The notes under the pieces: generated by a model
Database searches by the model: none
What the model was told of the DNA's origin: nothing
What the model saw: only the letters and a program-made list of their open reading frames with translations
Shown: positions 42,569 to 55,367 of the stretch, one piece after another
Layout of the letters: the number at the start of each line of letters is the position of its first letter
How positions within the stretch are numbered: position 1 is the first letter of the stretch
Position numbers and translations under genes: made by a program
Source: Rachicladosporium sp. CCFEE 5018
Taxonomy: Eukaryota; Ascomycota; Dothideomycetes; Cladosporiales; Cladosporiaceae
Direction: 5' to 3'
Assembly: GCA_002077045.2 (NCBI GenBank)
Contig: KZ111140.1
Span: forward strand, 363,188-427,187
DNA: 64,000 nucleotides

Positions 42569-43152
42569 GCTGGGCAATGCAGACTGATGTTTGACTGTTG
42601 CTCGACCTACTTTGTGAAGTCACCTACGAACGAACCGAAGCTAGTGAGGTGTTAGATCAAACCTTAATTTTGGAAGTCATCCATCACAGTACTTCTCTCA
42701 CGCGCAATAACACTAATAGACATCCGTCCGAGACATTCGAGGCCTCCGAATTCCCTGTGAGATTTCATCGCTTCTACACGCAGCGTTGATGCGCGCGTCG
42801 CGCAGTGGGTCCTCACCATGATTGGGCTTCGCATTGCCGCTCAAGGGGGCCAGGCGAAGCGCCCAACGTGTGCGCGCTCGCAAGGCGCCAGCTCTGCCCT
42901 CCTGGTCATGTCTGAGCCACATTGGCCTGCCACACCTTGATGATGTATATACAGTGCATGGCCTTTATCGCGATCTCCTCCTCGATTGACTCTGCGGCGG
43001 GTTGCGACTGTCTGATCGACTAGTAGATGGACCAGCAGACACTTTCTTGATCGTGCTTATGACTGGCTGCTCTGACTTCGCTGTCTCCCGTCCTACGCAT
43101 TGTTCTAGCTCGCAGGGGTCTCTGTTATCCGGCCGGCTGCAACATTGTCATT
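42569..43152. other. divergent CSN5/HET promoter region (copy B)
   Basis: Same length as in copy A, with the GC-rich inverted repeat and the TATATA at 42946-42951. Only scattered substitutions. Confidence 0.55.
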
Positions 43153-44418
43153 ATGCGACTCTTCAACACAGGAACATACGAGGTCGGTGAACCTGAGTAT
43201 GCCATCATTCAGCGATATGCCATCCTCTCGCACCGGTGGCATGCAAAAGAAATCAGCTACCAGCACCTGGAGTCAGCGGAGAAGATTGCGGAGTCGATTA
43301 ATCTCCCTCACTTCGCAAAGATACGAAGTGCATGCGCAAAGGCTGCAAGTCTGGGTTATCAATGGCTTTGGATCGATACGTGTTGCATCAACAAGCAAGA
43401 CAACGCGGAATTGACGGAGTCGTTGAATTCGATGTACAAATGGTACAGACAGGCATCCGAATGCTTGATATACTTGTCAGACGTTGATCACACTGTCGCG
43501 AAAGGACCAACTCCATTTGCAGTAGCTGCTGCCGACGAATCTGAGGTCCGTGAGTCGCAATGGTTCACTCGAGGCTGGACTTTGCAGGAGCTGTTAGCTT
43601 GTAAGACAGCCAGATTCTACGACGTCAATTGGGACGAGATTGGCACGAAAGACACCCTAGCACCAGATCTACAGAGGATCACACATATCGAAGCAGGCTA
43701 TCTCGATCACCGAAAGAGCCTACAGCTTGCAAGTATTGCTACAAAGCTCAGCTGGGTGTGTGATAGAATCACCACTCGACCTGAAGACAGAGTGTACAGC
43801 CTTGTTGGTCTATTCGACGTGTATCTTCCCATACAGTACGGCGAGGGTTTGAAGAAAGCCTTCCGCCGTTTACAATTGGAGCTACTGACGACTCCGGATG
43901 AGTCTCTCTTCGCCTGGACGCTGCCTGGTCCGTCCTGGGAGCCACCCCCAGGCTACGACAGTGATGAGTATGGCTTACTGGCTCCTTCGATCGAATGCTT
44001 TGGCAAGTCGGGGGGTGTAACGCATGTGAACAAGGAGGACTACCGACCACGTTCCGCAGCCGGCTATAGCATGGTTCAGACAGGCGTCATGTTTCCCGTG
44101 CCTACCATCGAGTTCGAGAAGAAGGTGTGGAATTGGTACACCATCTCTGGCCTATTCGTACCGCCAGCAACAATACCATTATTGGCATATGCCGAGCGCC
44201 GAAGGAACAAGTTCGGTTTTCCCCTGACACTAAACTGCTGGAATGTTAATAATGGTCGCGTTGGTGCTCCAGTGCGAATATGGATTCGGAAAGGCGACGA
44301 GTCATCGCATTTTGCAGTCTGGCGAAGATTTCGATGTGACGAATGGATCCTGGGTACACAGGCGGCGAAATGGAGGCGTTCGGGCCCGGTGACAGAACTG
44401 GCTGTTGCTCAGCCTTGA
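43153..44418 (+). CDS. HET-domain protein (copy B)
   Basis: 421 residues with all three HET blocks intact. It differs from copy A at about ten bases in 1266, giving changes such as YAII for YPIT near residue 18, Ile for Val at 45, Val for Ile at 214 and Gly for Asp in KSG(G/D)VTH. The contig again stops 35 bases after the stop codon, at the same homologous base as contig 1. Confidence 0.92.
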   Translation: MRLFNTGTYEVGEPEYAIIQRYAILSHRWHAKEISYQHLESAEKIAESINLPHFAKIRSACAKAASLGYQWLWIDTCCINKQDNAELTESLNSMYKWYRQASECLIYLSDVDHTVAKGPTPFAVAAADESEVRESQWFTRGWTLQELLACKTARFYDVNWDEIGTKDTLAPDLQRITHIEAGYLDHRKSLQLASIATKLSWVCDRITTRPEDRVYSLVGLFDVYLPIQYGEGLKKAFRRLQLELLTTPDESLFAWTLPGPSWEPPPGYDSDEYGLLAPSIECFGKSGGVTHVNKEDYRPRSAAGYSMVQTGVMFPVPTIEFEKKVWNWYTISGLFVPPATIPLLAYAERRRNKFGFPLTLNCWNVNNGRVGAPVRIWIRKGDESSHFAVWRRFRCDEWILGTQAAKWRRSGPVTELAVAQP

Positions 44419-44453
44419 AAAGGCAATGCAAAGGTGCGGTCGTGGACTGAAAC

Positions 44454-44553
44454 NNNNNNNNNNNNNNNNNNNNNNNNNNNNNNNNNNNNNNNNNNNNNNN
44501 NNNNNNNNNNNNNNNNNNNNNNNNNNNNNNNNNNNNNNNNNNNNNNNNNNNNN
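44454..44553. other. assembly gap (100 N)
   Basis: Exactly 100 N between the 3' flank of HET copy B and the interior of FMP27 copy C. A long minus-strand frame appears to run across it, but it merges two unrelated sequences. Confidence 0.99.
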
Positions 44554-47500
44554 GACGCTGACGCTGGATGGAGACGGGCGGGAAGCCAACGGGGTCAGCG
44601 TGCTCGGTGCCCTGCTCGCTCTCAGATAGACTAGGCGTGCTACCCATACTCTCGCTCATGTCGAAGGTACTCGGCGTGCCGCTCGTCGTGCTGGGTCGGC
44701 CTGGCGTCTCGCCTCGGGCTGCAACTTGCAGACTATTCGAGTCCGAGGAGGCGTTGGTAGACGAGTTGTCCCTCCCTAGCAGCGAGCTCATGTTCGCGAT
44801 CTCCCGCAAGCGACTCTGCTGCTGCTTCTTGGGATTATGATGGCTGAACTTGTTGCCCACGATCGCGCCAGCATGCCCGATAAGAGCACGGATAACGTCT
44901 TTCTTCAGCTGCAGCGCGAGATCGAGGTTCGACCACGTTTTGTTGCGGTATTCTAGCATCGGCATACGGAAGACGAGATCATGCACGTCCTCGATGTTGC
45001 GTTGGCCTTTTTTGCCTTTGTAGCTTAAACACAGCACCATAGATGGGATTTTGACGAGGGACAGGGTCATGTAGTTCGAGGCGCGATTCATCATTTGCGT
45101 GAGGTCATCTGACTGTTCTTGGGATTTCTTGCGCTTGTCGGTCGAGGTGCTGCCGTGGCGCTGTAAGACGCGGCTTCGCTTACGATCTGTAGGGGCGTTA
45201 GAGTCGCCGTTGGGATGGTGCTCGCTGCGCATTGTGACGATTGAACGTTCGCTTGGTGAACGAGCAAGTGGGCTGCTGGCTGTGTCGTTTGTTTTGGCTA
45301 GCGCTTGGCGGGAGGCGGCGGAGCGGCCGTTCACGGAGGTGCTCGAGGGATTGGAGTGTTGGAAGAGATTGAAGCCCTGGAGACCTTGACGGGCTGTGGA
45401 CGTGATGCCCAGACCTTTAGGTTCAGGCTTCTTCTCGCGAGACTTGGGGAGATGGAGAGTAGGCGCTAGTCTGCGCTCAAGAGATCCAGCACCGGTACCG
45501 TTGTGGGTGCCTCGAATCACATCGGGCGAGTCGCCATTGAGTTGCGGCGTGTTTGTACCGGAGTCTGGCTCCTGCTCATCTTCCTCCTTTGGAGGTATCA
45601 TGTTCTTGACCATGAACGGCGAGAAGCCTCCGCCATCAAAGGCATTGCCGCCCACGCCAGGGAAGATGTACTCAAAGAGCTTCTTGGCGACTTCGCGCTC
45701 GACTTGAAGCTTCAGAGGCACGACGTTCATCTCGAAGGAGTCTACTACTGGGATACCAGCAATGGCTTCGAGCATCAGCCACTGTACTCGGAACATCTTC
45801 GTGTCTTCCAGACCTTTGTAGCCTCGACCAGGATCGATGTACGGTCCAATGATCTCTGGGTATAGTGCATCCGGAAGCAGATTGAAGCCGTTGATGCGAC
45901 CAACCTCCATGCAATTATAGTTCGAGCCGTCATTATTGTCAGTCCTGTCGAACGAGCCATTCTGGAGCTGCACCTGTATGAGCGACTCGCCCTTCTCTTG
46001 AATGAGATGCCATGCGATCTCCTTGGCAGACATATTTATGTGCAGGACGCCTGCGCCATTATCGAGTTCCCGCTTGTCTTCAATCCGCTGCTGCGCAACA
46101 GTGATAGCCTTCATCATGAAGAAAAGCTCGTCCTCGCAATTGGCCAGATCTTGGTCCATGGTGATCCTGTCCTTCCAGCCTTGACGGTCGAGATACTTCT
46201 CGTGTACTTGGAAGTGCATCTTGATCTCCTCAAGCTGTCGGATCCGCTCTTGCAACATTTGTACCATCTCCGGGGAGCCAGTTAAATCGCTAAAGTCTGA
46301 CGCTAGCATGATCTTTTCCAGACGCTCGCTGCGAGTCTTCTCAAGTGGCTCGTTGTAGAGCAGCAAGTCCATCACGATGATGTACATGGCGAAGTACTGT
46401 GTCGAATCGCAAACTGCGCGGAATTGCGGGAACTCTACCCACACGTGGTCCATCCGGCTCTCTGCTTCTGGTTCTTTGCTCGAAGTGCGGGTCTCGCCGC
46501 CAGTGACATCGTCGTTATACTTCAGGCGCAAAGTGTTGTACTTGTCATATCTCAAGCTTGCAGACGTGCGCTGCACCACCCTGTGGAAGCCAAATGGGTT
46601 GTCTTCATACTCGAACATGATCTCAAGCGGTACCCAGGGTGGCCAACAAGTCCCGGCTTTGACGCCGTACTTGTTCCCGGAGTACATGCGTAGATACTCG
46701 GATCCGAAAGTCTTGGTACTTGTCACAAACATCTGCAGGCTATCCATGGCTGCAGTGAAGCGGCGTTGTACCAATCCACTGATATCGTCGTTGACTCTGT
46801 CCTTGTCCATGATCTGGACCACTCTGAGTTGAGCGCCCTTCGCTGTCACTAGCACGACAGACTTCGGATTTTTCTCGCTCTGTAGCTGGATTTGCGGTGC
46901 AATCAGGCGGAAGTGATATGTGTTCAATGCCATGAACTCGGTCGCAATCTCATCGCTTGGGCGCTCAGGCTGCTCTTGCTTCGAGCCATTCTCACTGACA
47001 GGCTCATCTGCATCAACGAAGTTGCGGCCGTCTTTCAAGAGCTCATCGATGCGGTCTTGTATGGTCTGCTCGTCGTCTCCGTCCGGCGAGAATGGCGTCT
47101 GGGCAGTGGCATATGACTTCTGGCGCTGAGGACCTTGCCTGGACTCTGCCGCTTTCTTCTTCTGCTCTTCGAGGATGTCAAGCAAAAAGCGTACAGCTCG
47201 CCGAGACATGAAGTACACGAAGCCTCGCCGTTGGCTATTCTGGTGTATGTAGCGAAGGATGATATTGCGAAGGGAGTTATTCCACTTAATCTGCGGGTTG
47301 TGGACGATGAACCTATTGTTGGAGTCATTTGTGTAGTCTGCCAGCGGTGCAGTATCGACACGACGCATTCCAGGCTCACCAGGCCCGGGTATCTGAGCAT
47401 TCTCGTGGGCTTCGTAGAATTCTTCGGCAGTCTCCAGCTCTGGTACAGTCGAAGGATCGTCACACTCTAGTCGATGCTTCAAGGTATCGAACATACCGTG

Positions 47501-50500
47501 CAGAGCCCTGTACTTCTGCTTAAGGTGCTCGCCGTGGGCACGCAATGCATCGAGCTCCTTGCTCGTATGCTCTGCGTCCTTTGCCATGGACTGTACAGTA
47601 TGGAGATGCTGCTCTCCCTCTGCGCGGTCATTTTCGCTGCGCTGTGTTCGTAATGTCACCAGGCGTTCAGCGATAAGCTCAGCTTGTACCCTTCTCGGAT
47701 CGTTCTTCGCAGACATGACGCAGTAATGCGTAGGCTCGTCGCCAAACGGGCTCGTCCGCGTCGTGTCTCCGGAGATCGCATCGTCATGATCCGTCTGCCT
47801 GAAGTACGTGAATCTGGGCGCATAGCCAAGTGGCAGGATCTTTGTTTCCGGATCTGACTCCGCGGGCAAGATCCAGTCCAGCTCAACAAAGTCATCCATG
47901 TCGATCCAAGTAAAGTCATTGTCAGGTATCGTGAACCTAGACATGTCCACCTGCGGCGTCTGACTATGCAGCGACGCCAACGTCTCATCAGTAGCTTTCT
48001 CGATCTCCTGCGCGCTTGTGCCTGTTATGCTGGCAGAGACTGCTCGCAAGTCCGCGGAGATGAAGTCAAGCTGAGCTTTGTTGATGCGCATGCCACTCGA
48101 GCGCTTCGTGTCGGCATCGCTGTGACCCTTGATGTCAAAGTACTCGCGACGTTGATGCAGGTCAAGCATGAAGCTATCGAGCTTCATCTTCAAGCCTGTG
48201 GCTGAGACGGAGTCTTCATTGTACTCTTCGGCATCCTTGTGCTTGTAGATATGTGAAATGAAAAGCGGCGACATGAGTAAGTTGTACTTGATGGTTGCAA
48301 GATGTCGCCCGAACTTCTTACTCTGCTTCTCTGTTGGACCCCACAGTGGGCCCTGCCTCACGGGTAGAGACATGACACCGGAGAACATGGACCACCAGCT
48401 ATAGAAGTGTGAGAAGAAGCGCGGTGTCAGATGCACCGAATTGTAGTCGTTCGAAGGCTTGAGATTCGAGACTGACCAATCGCGGTCATGCGGTGCGGCG
48501 ACGGCCAACGACAAATGGATGTGATTACTTCGCAAGCCAGCATAGGCATCGTACGGGCCGTTCTTGGGCGCCTTTGCGAAGTCCGGGTGCTTCAGTACAA
48601 CTTCGTAATGTGGTTTGAAGTCGAAAGATCGACCGCCGCATGGCAAGTCACGCTCGAAGGTCAGACCGGCAAGCCAACGGACCTTACCGGAGAGCTTCAT
48701 GATCACTTTCTTGAATATCGCTTCTCGCTTGTAGCTGCTGCTCGAGCTCGCCGATATGCTGTCTTCGCGAGCAAGATCTTCATCGTGCCGCGCATAGTTA
48801 TTGAAGTCGGGAACGGCCAGAATGTAGTCGCCACTATCGATGGTCATGAATTGCCGCGGGTCGTTATGTTGTGCGATGTTCCATCGCACATCGTTCCTCC
48901 AAACCATTGCAAGACCCGCGCCTTGCCCAGTGACAACATACGGATCTCGTGAGCCCTTGAGCACCAAATGCAGGTCGCCATCACCTTTCCATGCCACGTT
49001 AACGCGCGAGTGAAAGCTCAATCTGATCTTGTCCCAGAAGCCGACTCGGTCGGAAGTGTCGATTGGCGGCTTGGTGAAGCCTTCGATGCACTGCATAGTG
49101 TCTTGTATCGCCGGCTGGTAGGATGTGCCCCATGTGAGCTTGGTGGGTTGGCTGGTATTGATCTCAAATTTCATGTTCGAATATGTCTTCACAGGTGAAA
49201 TGGTGCGCCGCACAGTGATGGCATACGGCTTGCCGTTCTTCGAACCCATCTTCTCTTTCAAGACCACCTGCACATCGACCTCTCGCTGCGATTCGATGTC
49301 ACGAAACTCTTCCGCAATCACAAAGTCAGTTCTCATCGACATGCTGGGCAGCCGAGGAGGCTGGCCGTTGGCCAGGGGAGGTATATGGAACATTGGCAGA
49401 GGATAGTCTCGTAACTGAACGCGGACCTCGCCGGTCGTGACATGAAGATTGACTGGTATCAGGAGACCATACTTCATCTCCGTTGGCATTGCCTTACCAA
49501 CGTCGTGCAAGAACTTGTGGACCTCGTCAATGGGAAAGGAAGGCTTGTCGATGGTCAGTGCAAGGTCAGTCATGGCGATGACCAGAAGGCTAGGGCGTTG
49601 GCTCATGGCCATGATCGGTTCCCCTTGCTCGTAGTCCTCAGGTAGCTCCGAAGAACCCCAGAATGCTGTCCGAATATCTCGCACCGCGCGACGCTGAAAG
49701 CTTTGTACTCTGTCGATTCGAGACTTCCAAGATTGCGCATGCAGTCGATTGAGCTTGTCCCGGGCCTGATCAATGCTAAGATGGGACGTGTCTGTGAGCC
49801 CGCACTGGCCATCAGCATCATATCGCATCTTACCGCGATCAGACCGCTGACGATCGACCTTGCTAGGTGGCTGTGAGCTTCTGCGTCGATAATAAGAGTT
49901 GCTGCGTCGCGTGGTAGACATGGATCGTGCCCCTGGCCGTGCGGACTGCGCCCGAGCACGTGAGCCGCTTCGATGACATTGTGCAAGTCGCTTCTCCTTT
50001 AGGCGGAAGATGTCTTCGCGTGCCAGCCTTTGTTTCTGTTCCTGTAGCCCAGCACGATATATGGTGCTAAGCTTCCACTCGAAGCTACTGTCTTCGATGT
50101 CGAAGACGAAGAGCTGGGCGCGGAACGATACCCTCGGAACATGCTTTGGCCCTTCCGGTTCTTTTGTCAGGATGTAGTCTCTCGACTCGGTAATGAAGTT
50201 GTGTTGCATCTGCTTAGTAGTCTTGACAACGTTAGTAATATTGTCGAAGATGTCATGAACAACGAGCTGATGAGGCACGCCAATGCGGACCGTCTCCACG
50301 GCGAGATCGACCGTCTTCTCGGTGACGATAGTCGAACCGTGCTTGCGCTTTATGTCGCGGAGATCGACACGCAGTGCTTTCACCCCAATGATTCTGCTCC
50401 ATGCAGCCTTCGTACTGGGTGTTCGTACGTACAGACGCGCAAGGGGGCAGCGCATAAATGGCGACGCCCATCGATGCCGCCCAGCTTCAAAGCCGAAGAC

Positions 50501-53155
50501 CTGTAGCATCATACGCGGGTCAGATGGCATAGTCGACTTTACCTGCAGAAGTCCTATCCTGCAGTCAATCGTTGTGATCTCTGCGGCATTGGTCGATCCG
50601 GGCACCTGTAGCGCCGAGGGTCGAGACGTGGGCGCCTGAGGCCGGCTGGTAGCGTGTCTGTCGTCGTAGAATGTACGCTTGACAACCATAACAGCTACAC
50701 CGATAGCATAATGTCGATACAATGAGTATGCCAGGAGTATGCTCTTCGCATGTGAGTTGATATGGAAGACGGGACCCGTGCCATCTGTACTGGTGGAGAA
50801 TGCCACCTCGAATCTCGGTACAGACAAGAATGACTCGGTAATGTCATCGTCGATGGAGTCAACAATCAAGCCCTCAAGGTTTTGCAGATGAACCGTCAGC
50901 CGTCGACCGTCTGCAAAGCTTTCTTTCGCTCGGCGAGGCGAACTGCTCCGGCTGGGTGAATCTGGCGTTTTGTCTGGTCCCAATGGTAGACGTGCGCTAA
51001 CACGGCGTCGATGATCGATCTGGATATTGTCTTCGCGGTGCGCTCTGTACTCTGAACTCCAAGATTCAAGCTCGAGTGAAAATCCGCGTGTGTCATGCGA
51101 TACTATCTTGTCGACCCCAGCTACCTGCACTGCGAACTCGTTGCCTTCGATGCGAAAATGCTCCAGCCAGGCGGGAACTTTGCGCAGAAAGCTAGTATTG
51201 AGGGAAGAGGCATGGTGGTCCGATTTCGTCAGTATGCTGGAGCTTACTTGCCTATTGATTTGTCGAATGCCTTCACATATATCTGGACGCACGAGATACA
51301 GAGTACATGTCTGCACTCGAGCGAAGGCCGTTACTGTAGCATCGGGAATGGCATTGACGTCGACTTTGAGCTCGCAAGTGTCAGTGCGCATGAGATCGTG
51401 ACGCTCGCTTGCAGACGTTTGGTAGTAGAGCTCGTGTGATGTGTGACGATAATTGACAGCAAAGCCGTAGTGCATCTGCCCATGCTGAGAATGGGAAGAC
51501 TCAAGCTCAAGGGCCATGGACGAGGTCGTCGAGATCAAGAGATCGAAGTCATCTTCAGACGCACGAGTGGTGTCCATCGGTGGTAACGACACTCGGATCA
51601 CTGGCTCTTGGATAGATATCTTGATACTCGCCTTCGGTAACAGCCTAGATATGATGTGATGGTGGTCCGCCGACTTCTCCTGCTTTGGTCTGGACGTCGG
51701 CCCATCGCGTCCTTTGAGCATTGCCAGCATGAGAGGTAGATGGTGAGGATCGAGATCGATTGAAGGTGAGGTGCATACGAGATTGGCGTACAGCACATTG
51801 GTGTTACGATCTCCAGCACTGTCGTGACTCGACACGTGTATTGCTCGAGAAGGTAACGTAGTCTTCACAGTCGCGGTGATCATGGGCACGTACAGCATTC
51901 TCTCCGGGTGCTTATGTCCGTCGTCGATTCCAGCGGAGATGGCGATAGCCGTGAGCAGACCTTGATGCGCGACATCGTTGCGAGCGAAATACATACGATG
52001 TGCAGGGGTCCGTGAGTCCAGCCGGAGAATGTCCAGACCGACCTCCTTCATGGCCAGATTGAAGTAGATGGAGCGATCGAAGTGACTCTGTGTGGAGAGA
52101 CGCTTGGACAAGCCAAAGAAGCCAACAGCCAACTGCACTTCTTGCATGCCTCTCAACATGGATGCTATGAACGCGCGGGAGTCGGAGATTGCCCGGACGA
52201 TGCGTTCTTCCGGCGAATCGTGAGGCTCTGGTGCCGCAGGCTCGCCATTCGCCGCTTTGCGGTCGCTCGTTGTGTCGTGCTCCTGCGGAATGCGAAGACC
52301 ACGGAGATACACTGCACGCTGCTGAGCGTACTCGATGTCATCGAAAGGCACATTGACTCGGCCCAGCTTCAGTGCGACCGATGCATCTCGCAGACCTTGC
52401 AGCTCACGATGCAAAAGACCATGGACACTCAGTGTAGCATAGTCCAGAACCTCCGTTGACTTTCTCCCTTCTGGCGTGAACAGTATGCTTCGGATGAGGC
52501 ACTTCCATTCCGCAGGCTGTTGCACTTCGCCCTTGGCTTTGCTGTGTTGAAAGAGCCTGCTACGGTCGACCGTCTGACTTCGCGTGTCGACAGACACGTT
52601 GGCCCGCTCTACGCGAACACTTCCGACGCCGACAACGCAAAGCTCCATCGCGTTCGTAACTAGATCTACAAGACGGAGCCATTCGATCTGACCATGCAGC
52701 CGCTTGACCTGCTCTTTGATCTCGTTCAATCGTTCCCAAAGCTTGCCATGTGCGCCGTCATCGTCCTTCTCATCCTCATTGCCATCGAGAGCTCTACTCT
52801 TGCCAATGTTTCCATTCGCGTGCGAAGTCGAGCCATTTGCATGAGCATGCTTCCTCGTGACTCCAACAGCACCTTTGCCCAGCTCTTCAAGGTCCACAGT
52901 GACCCTCAGCTCCGTAATCACGAGACTGCACCATGTAGGCAACGCGAATGTAGGTCGGTGTGGCGACAGACCCACGCCACGCACAGTGATCCGAATGCCA
53001 TGTCTCGGAGAGAAAGCCAGTCGGCGAAACCCAGAGTACCCTACTCGCTGAATCGACACGCCAGTCAAGACGCGTACAACAGCGAAGACCACGAACGTCG
53101 AGAGGTAGGCGAGCAGGACCAGTCCGAGTAGCAGTGATATGGACGGTATAGGCAT
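44554..53155 (-). CDS. FMP27: FMP27/BLTP2-family lipid transfer protein, lacking C-terminus (copy C)
   Basis: Starts at 53155 (MPIPSIS) and runs into the gap, so only about the last 90 codons, including the 51-nt intron, are missing. The protein reads the same as copy A wherever compared, including A-specific residues (AFSPRHG, GKGAVGV, DLPCGG), and there is no indel relative to A over the whole length. The truncation is by the assembly. Function as for copy A. Confidence 0.9.
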
Positions 53156-53661
53156 CGTTGCGCCGGCGGCGTTAGCAGCGCGCACTCGAGCGCACAACCT
53201 CCAGCAATGTTGCACAAGGGATGCTCAACATATTATGCATCCCTTTGCCACCAACCGATGTGAGTGAAAGGCGATATGAAGCTACCCGGTTGTCACCGGC
53301 GCAGCTAGTACTGGAAGTGAGGTGCAGAGGATCTGGAATGTCATGACTTAATGGTGAGTAATAACTTCAATTATCAACTCGTCAAATGGCCGGCAGCACC
53401 GCCCTAGACTACTGCCATGAAAGCCATGTACACCCACGAATCTAGGTGTCATCACGCAGACCGCACACCATCATGGTAGCGTAGGCTGTGGAAAGGAAGG
53501 TTGTGTCACATTCGCTACTGGTCTACCATCGAGTACTCGCTGAACCTAGTAGACCCCCGCAGCAACTGTCTATCGCTGAAGTCAAGAGCAGCATTGACGC
53601 GCTGTCGCTTGCTCTGAACGCCGTAACACCTCCATGCAATGCACTGTCATCCCACGTAATA
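53156..53661. other. intergenic: CSN5 3' end to FMP27 start (copy C)
   Basis: Matches the copy A spacer with no difference noticed. No element identified. Confidence 0.5.
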
Positions 53662-54783
53662 TCATGCAGCTTTCACATCAGTCATCTGAGCATCCTGCCC
53701 ATTCGCCTCGCCAGCTGTGGCAACCTCCTCCAGCGCAGCAGCACCACCTCCAAACAGCTTCTCCTTGACAATAGCGGCCATGAGGCCCATTCTCTCCTCA
53801 TTAGCTATGCGCTCTGCAGCCGTAACAACCTTGGCCATCGCCTCGTCGCCACCATTTCTCTTCGAGATCATCATCGGGTCGATAGTCGAGCGGTGCTTCT
53901 TAGTCTCGGTGACTTGCTTAATCTTCCCTGCCAGATCCTGAATTTGACGCGTACCGTACTCGCGGTTGCTGAACAACGGTGATGCCGAAAGTGTCTGGAC
54001 CCAGTACTTATTCCACAACGCCTCCAATAGCTTGTTATCGAGAGTGGATTTGTAGTGCGAGACTTCGAGAGAGTAGTAGCGGTTGGCGTGCGCACCGAAG
54101 TCTTCTGCCTTCGCAAGAGGCACGGCTGCCATCCCTGCTGCAGCTGAATCGGAGCCTGGCGGTACGTAGCCTTCTGGATATGTCCTGAAAGCGCCGATCT
54201 CAACCTTGCCAGCACTAATGGTCCTGTCCGGATCGATGACCACGGCGAGGAAGGGATCAGAGAACGACTGCTGCGTATGCTCGGTGGCCACGTCGATTCC
54301 TGACAGCCAACACCCATATCCCGGATGGCTGTGATACCATCCTACAGCGTTCTCCAGCTGACCTGCCTGCCTCGAGCGCTCCAAAAACGACACCATGTAC
54401 TCGTCGGCCTCCGTCTGCGCGTTCACTCGCGTCTCCGTACCTTCCACAGGTAGCCTCAGTGCGTCCGTCACCACGAAAGTCTCATGCTGTACGTAGCCTA
54501 GCATGAGTCCCATCACCTCGAGACTCCCCCCTGAGCGAGCGTGCATGACCATCTTGATGAGCGCGACGGCAGATATGCGAACATGTTTGAAGTGATGTGG
54601 GTCTCTCTTCCATGGTTTGGCGGCGTTGATCTTCTTCTGCTCGGCGCTGTCGTAGCCATACAGCGCATCTCGGTTAGGATCTGTGAGTTTGACCGCGTTC
54701 TCGATCTCTGCATCCTGTCAGTATTGAGCCTATATGTGGATGTGAAGTAGTTAACACCCACCCCACGACTTCAACGCGTCCAT
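53662..54783 (-). CDS. CSN5: COP9 signalosome subunit 5, A/B mosaic (copy C)
   Basis: Exons complement(53662-54707, 54762-54783), 355 residues, JAMM site intact. The C-terminal part matches copy A (SKRNGGDE, RIANEE, FSNREYG), while the N-terminal part matches copy B (MVSFLERS, KPWKRDP). The switch lies between 54218 and 54388, within the JAMM domain coding sequence. The frame is preserved, so the product should work. Confidence 0.95.
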
Positions 54784-55367
54784 GCTGGGCAATGCAGACT
54801 GATGTTTGACTGTTGCTCGACCTACTTTGTGAAGTCACCTACGAACGAACCGAAGCTAGTGAGGTGTTAGATCAAACCTTAATTTTGGAAGTCATTCATC
54901 ACAGTACTTCTCTCACGCGCAATAACACTAATAGACATCCGTCCGAGAGATTCGAGGCCTCCGAATTCCCTGTGAGATTTCATCGCTTCTACACGCAGCG
55001 TTGATGCGCGCGTCGCGCAGTGGGTCCTCACCATGATTGGGCTTCGCATTGCCGCTCAAGGGGGCCAGGCGAAGCGCCCAACGTGTGCGCGCTCGCAAGG
55101 CGCCAGCTCTGCCCTCCTGGTCATGTCTGAGCCACATTGGCCTGCCACACCTTGATGATGTATATACAGTGCATGGCCTTTATCGCGATCTCCTCCTCGA
55201 TTGACTCTGCGGCGGGTTGCGACTGTCTGATCGACTAGTAGATGGACCAGCAGACACTTTCTTGATCGTGCTTATGACTGGCTGCTCTGACTTCGCTGTC
55301 TCCCGTCCTACGCATTGTTCTAGCTCGCAGGGGTCTCTGTTATCCGGCCGGCTGCAACATTGTCATT
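54784..55367. other. divergent CSN5/HET promoter region (copy C)
   Basis: Same length as in A and B. Mostly B-type bases with at least two A-type bases (for example ATTCATC at about 54893 and GAGAGATTC at about 54946). Has the inverted repeat and the TATATA at 55161-55166. Confidence 0.55.

Larger units (their letters stand above)
23524..44453 (+). repeat. duplicated block, copy B
   Basis: Second copy of 2498-23423. Identity to A is uneven: about 18% difference in the first 200 bases of CorA, but 3 differences in 418 bases across CorA exon 2 and its 3' flank. It ends at the base homologous to the end of contig 1. Confidence 0.95.

Noticed and set aside
44246..53215. Continuous 2989-residue minus-strand frame running through the second gap
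   Set aside because: It joins FMP27 copy C to antisense of HET copy B through 100 N, so the fused end is an artefact of translating N as open.
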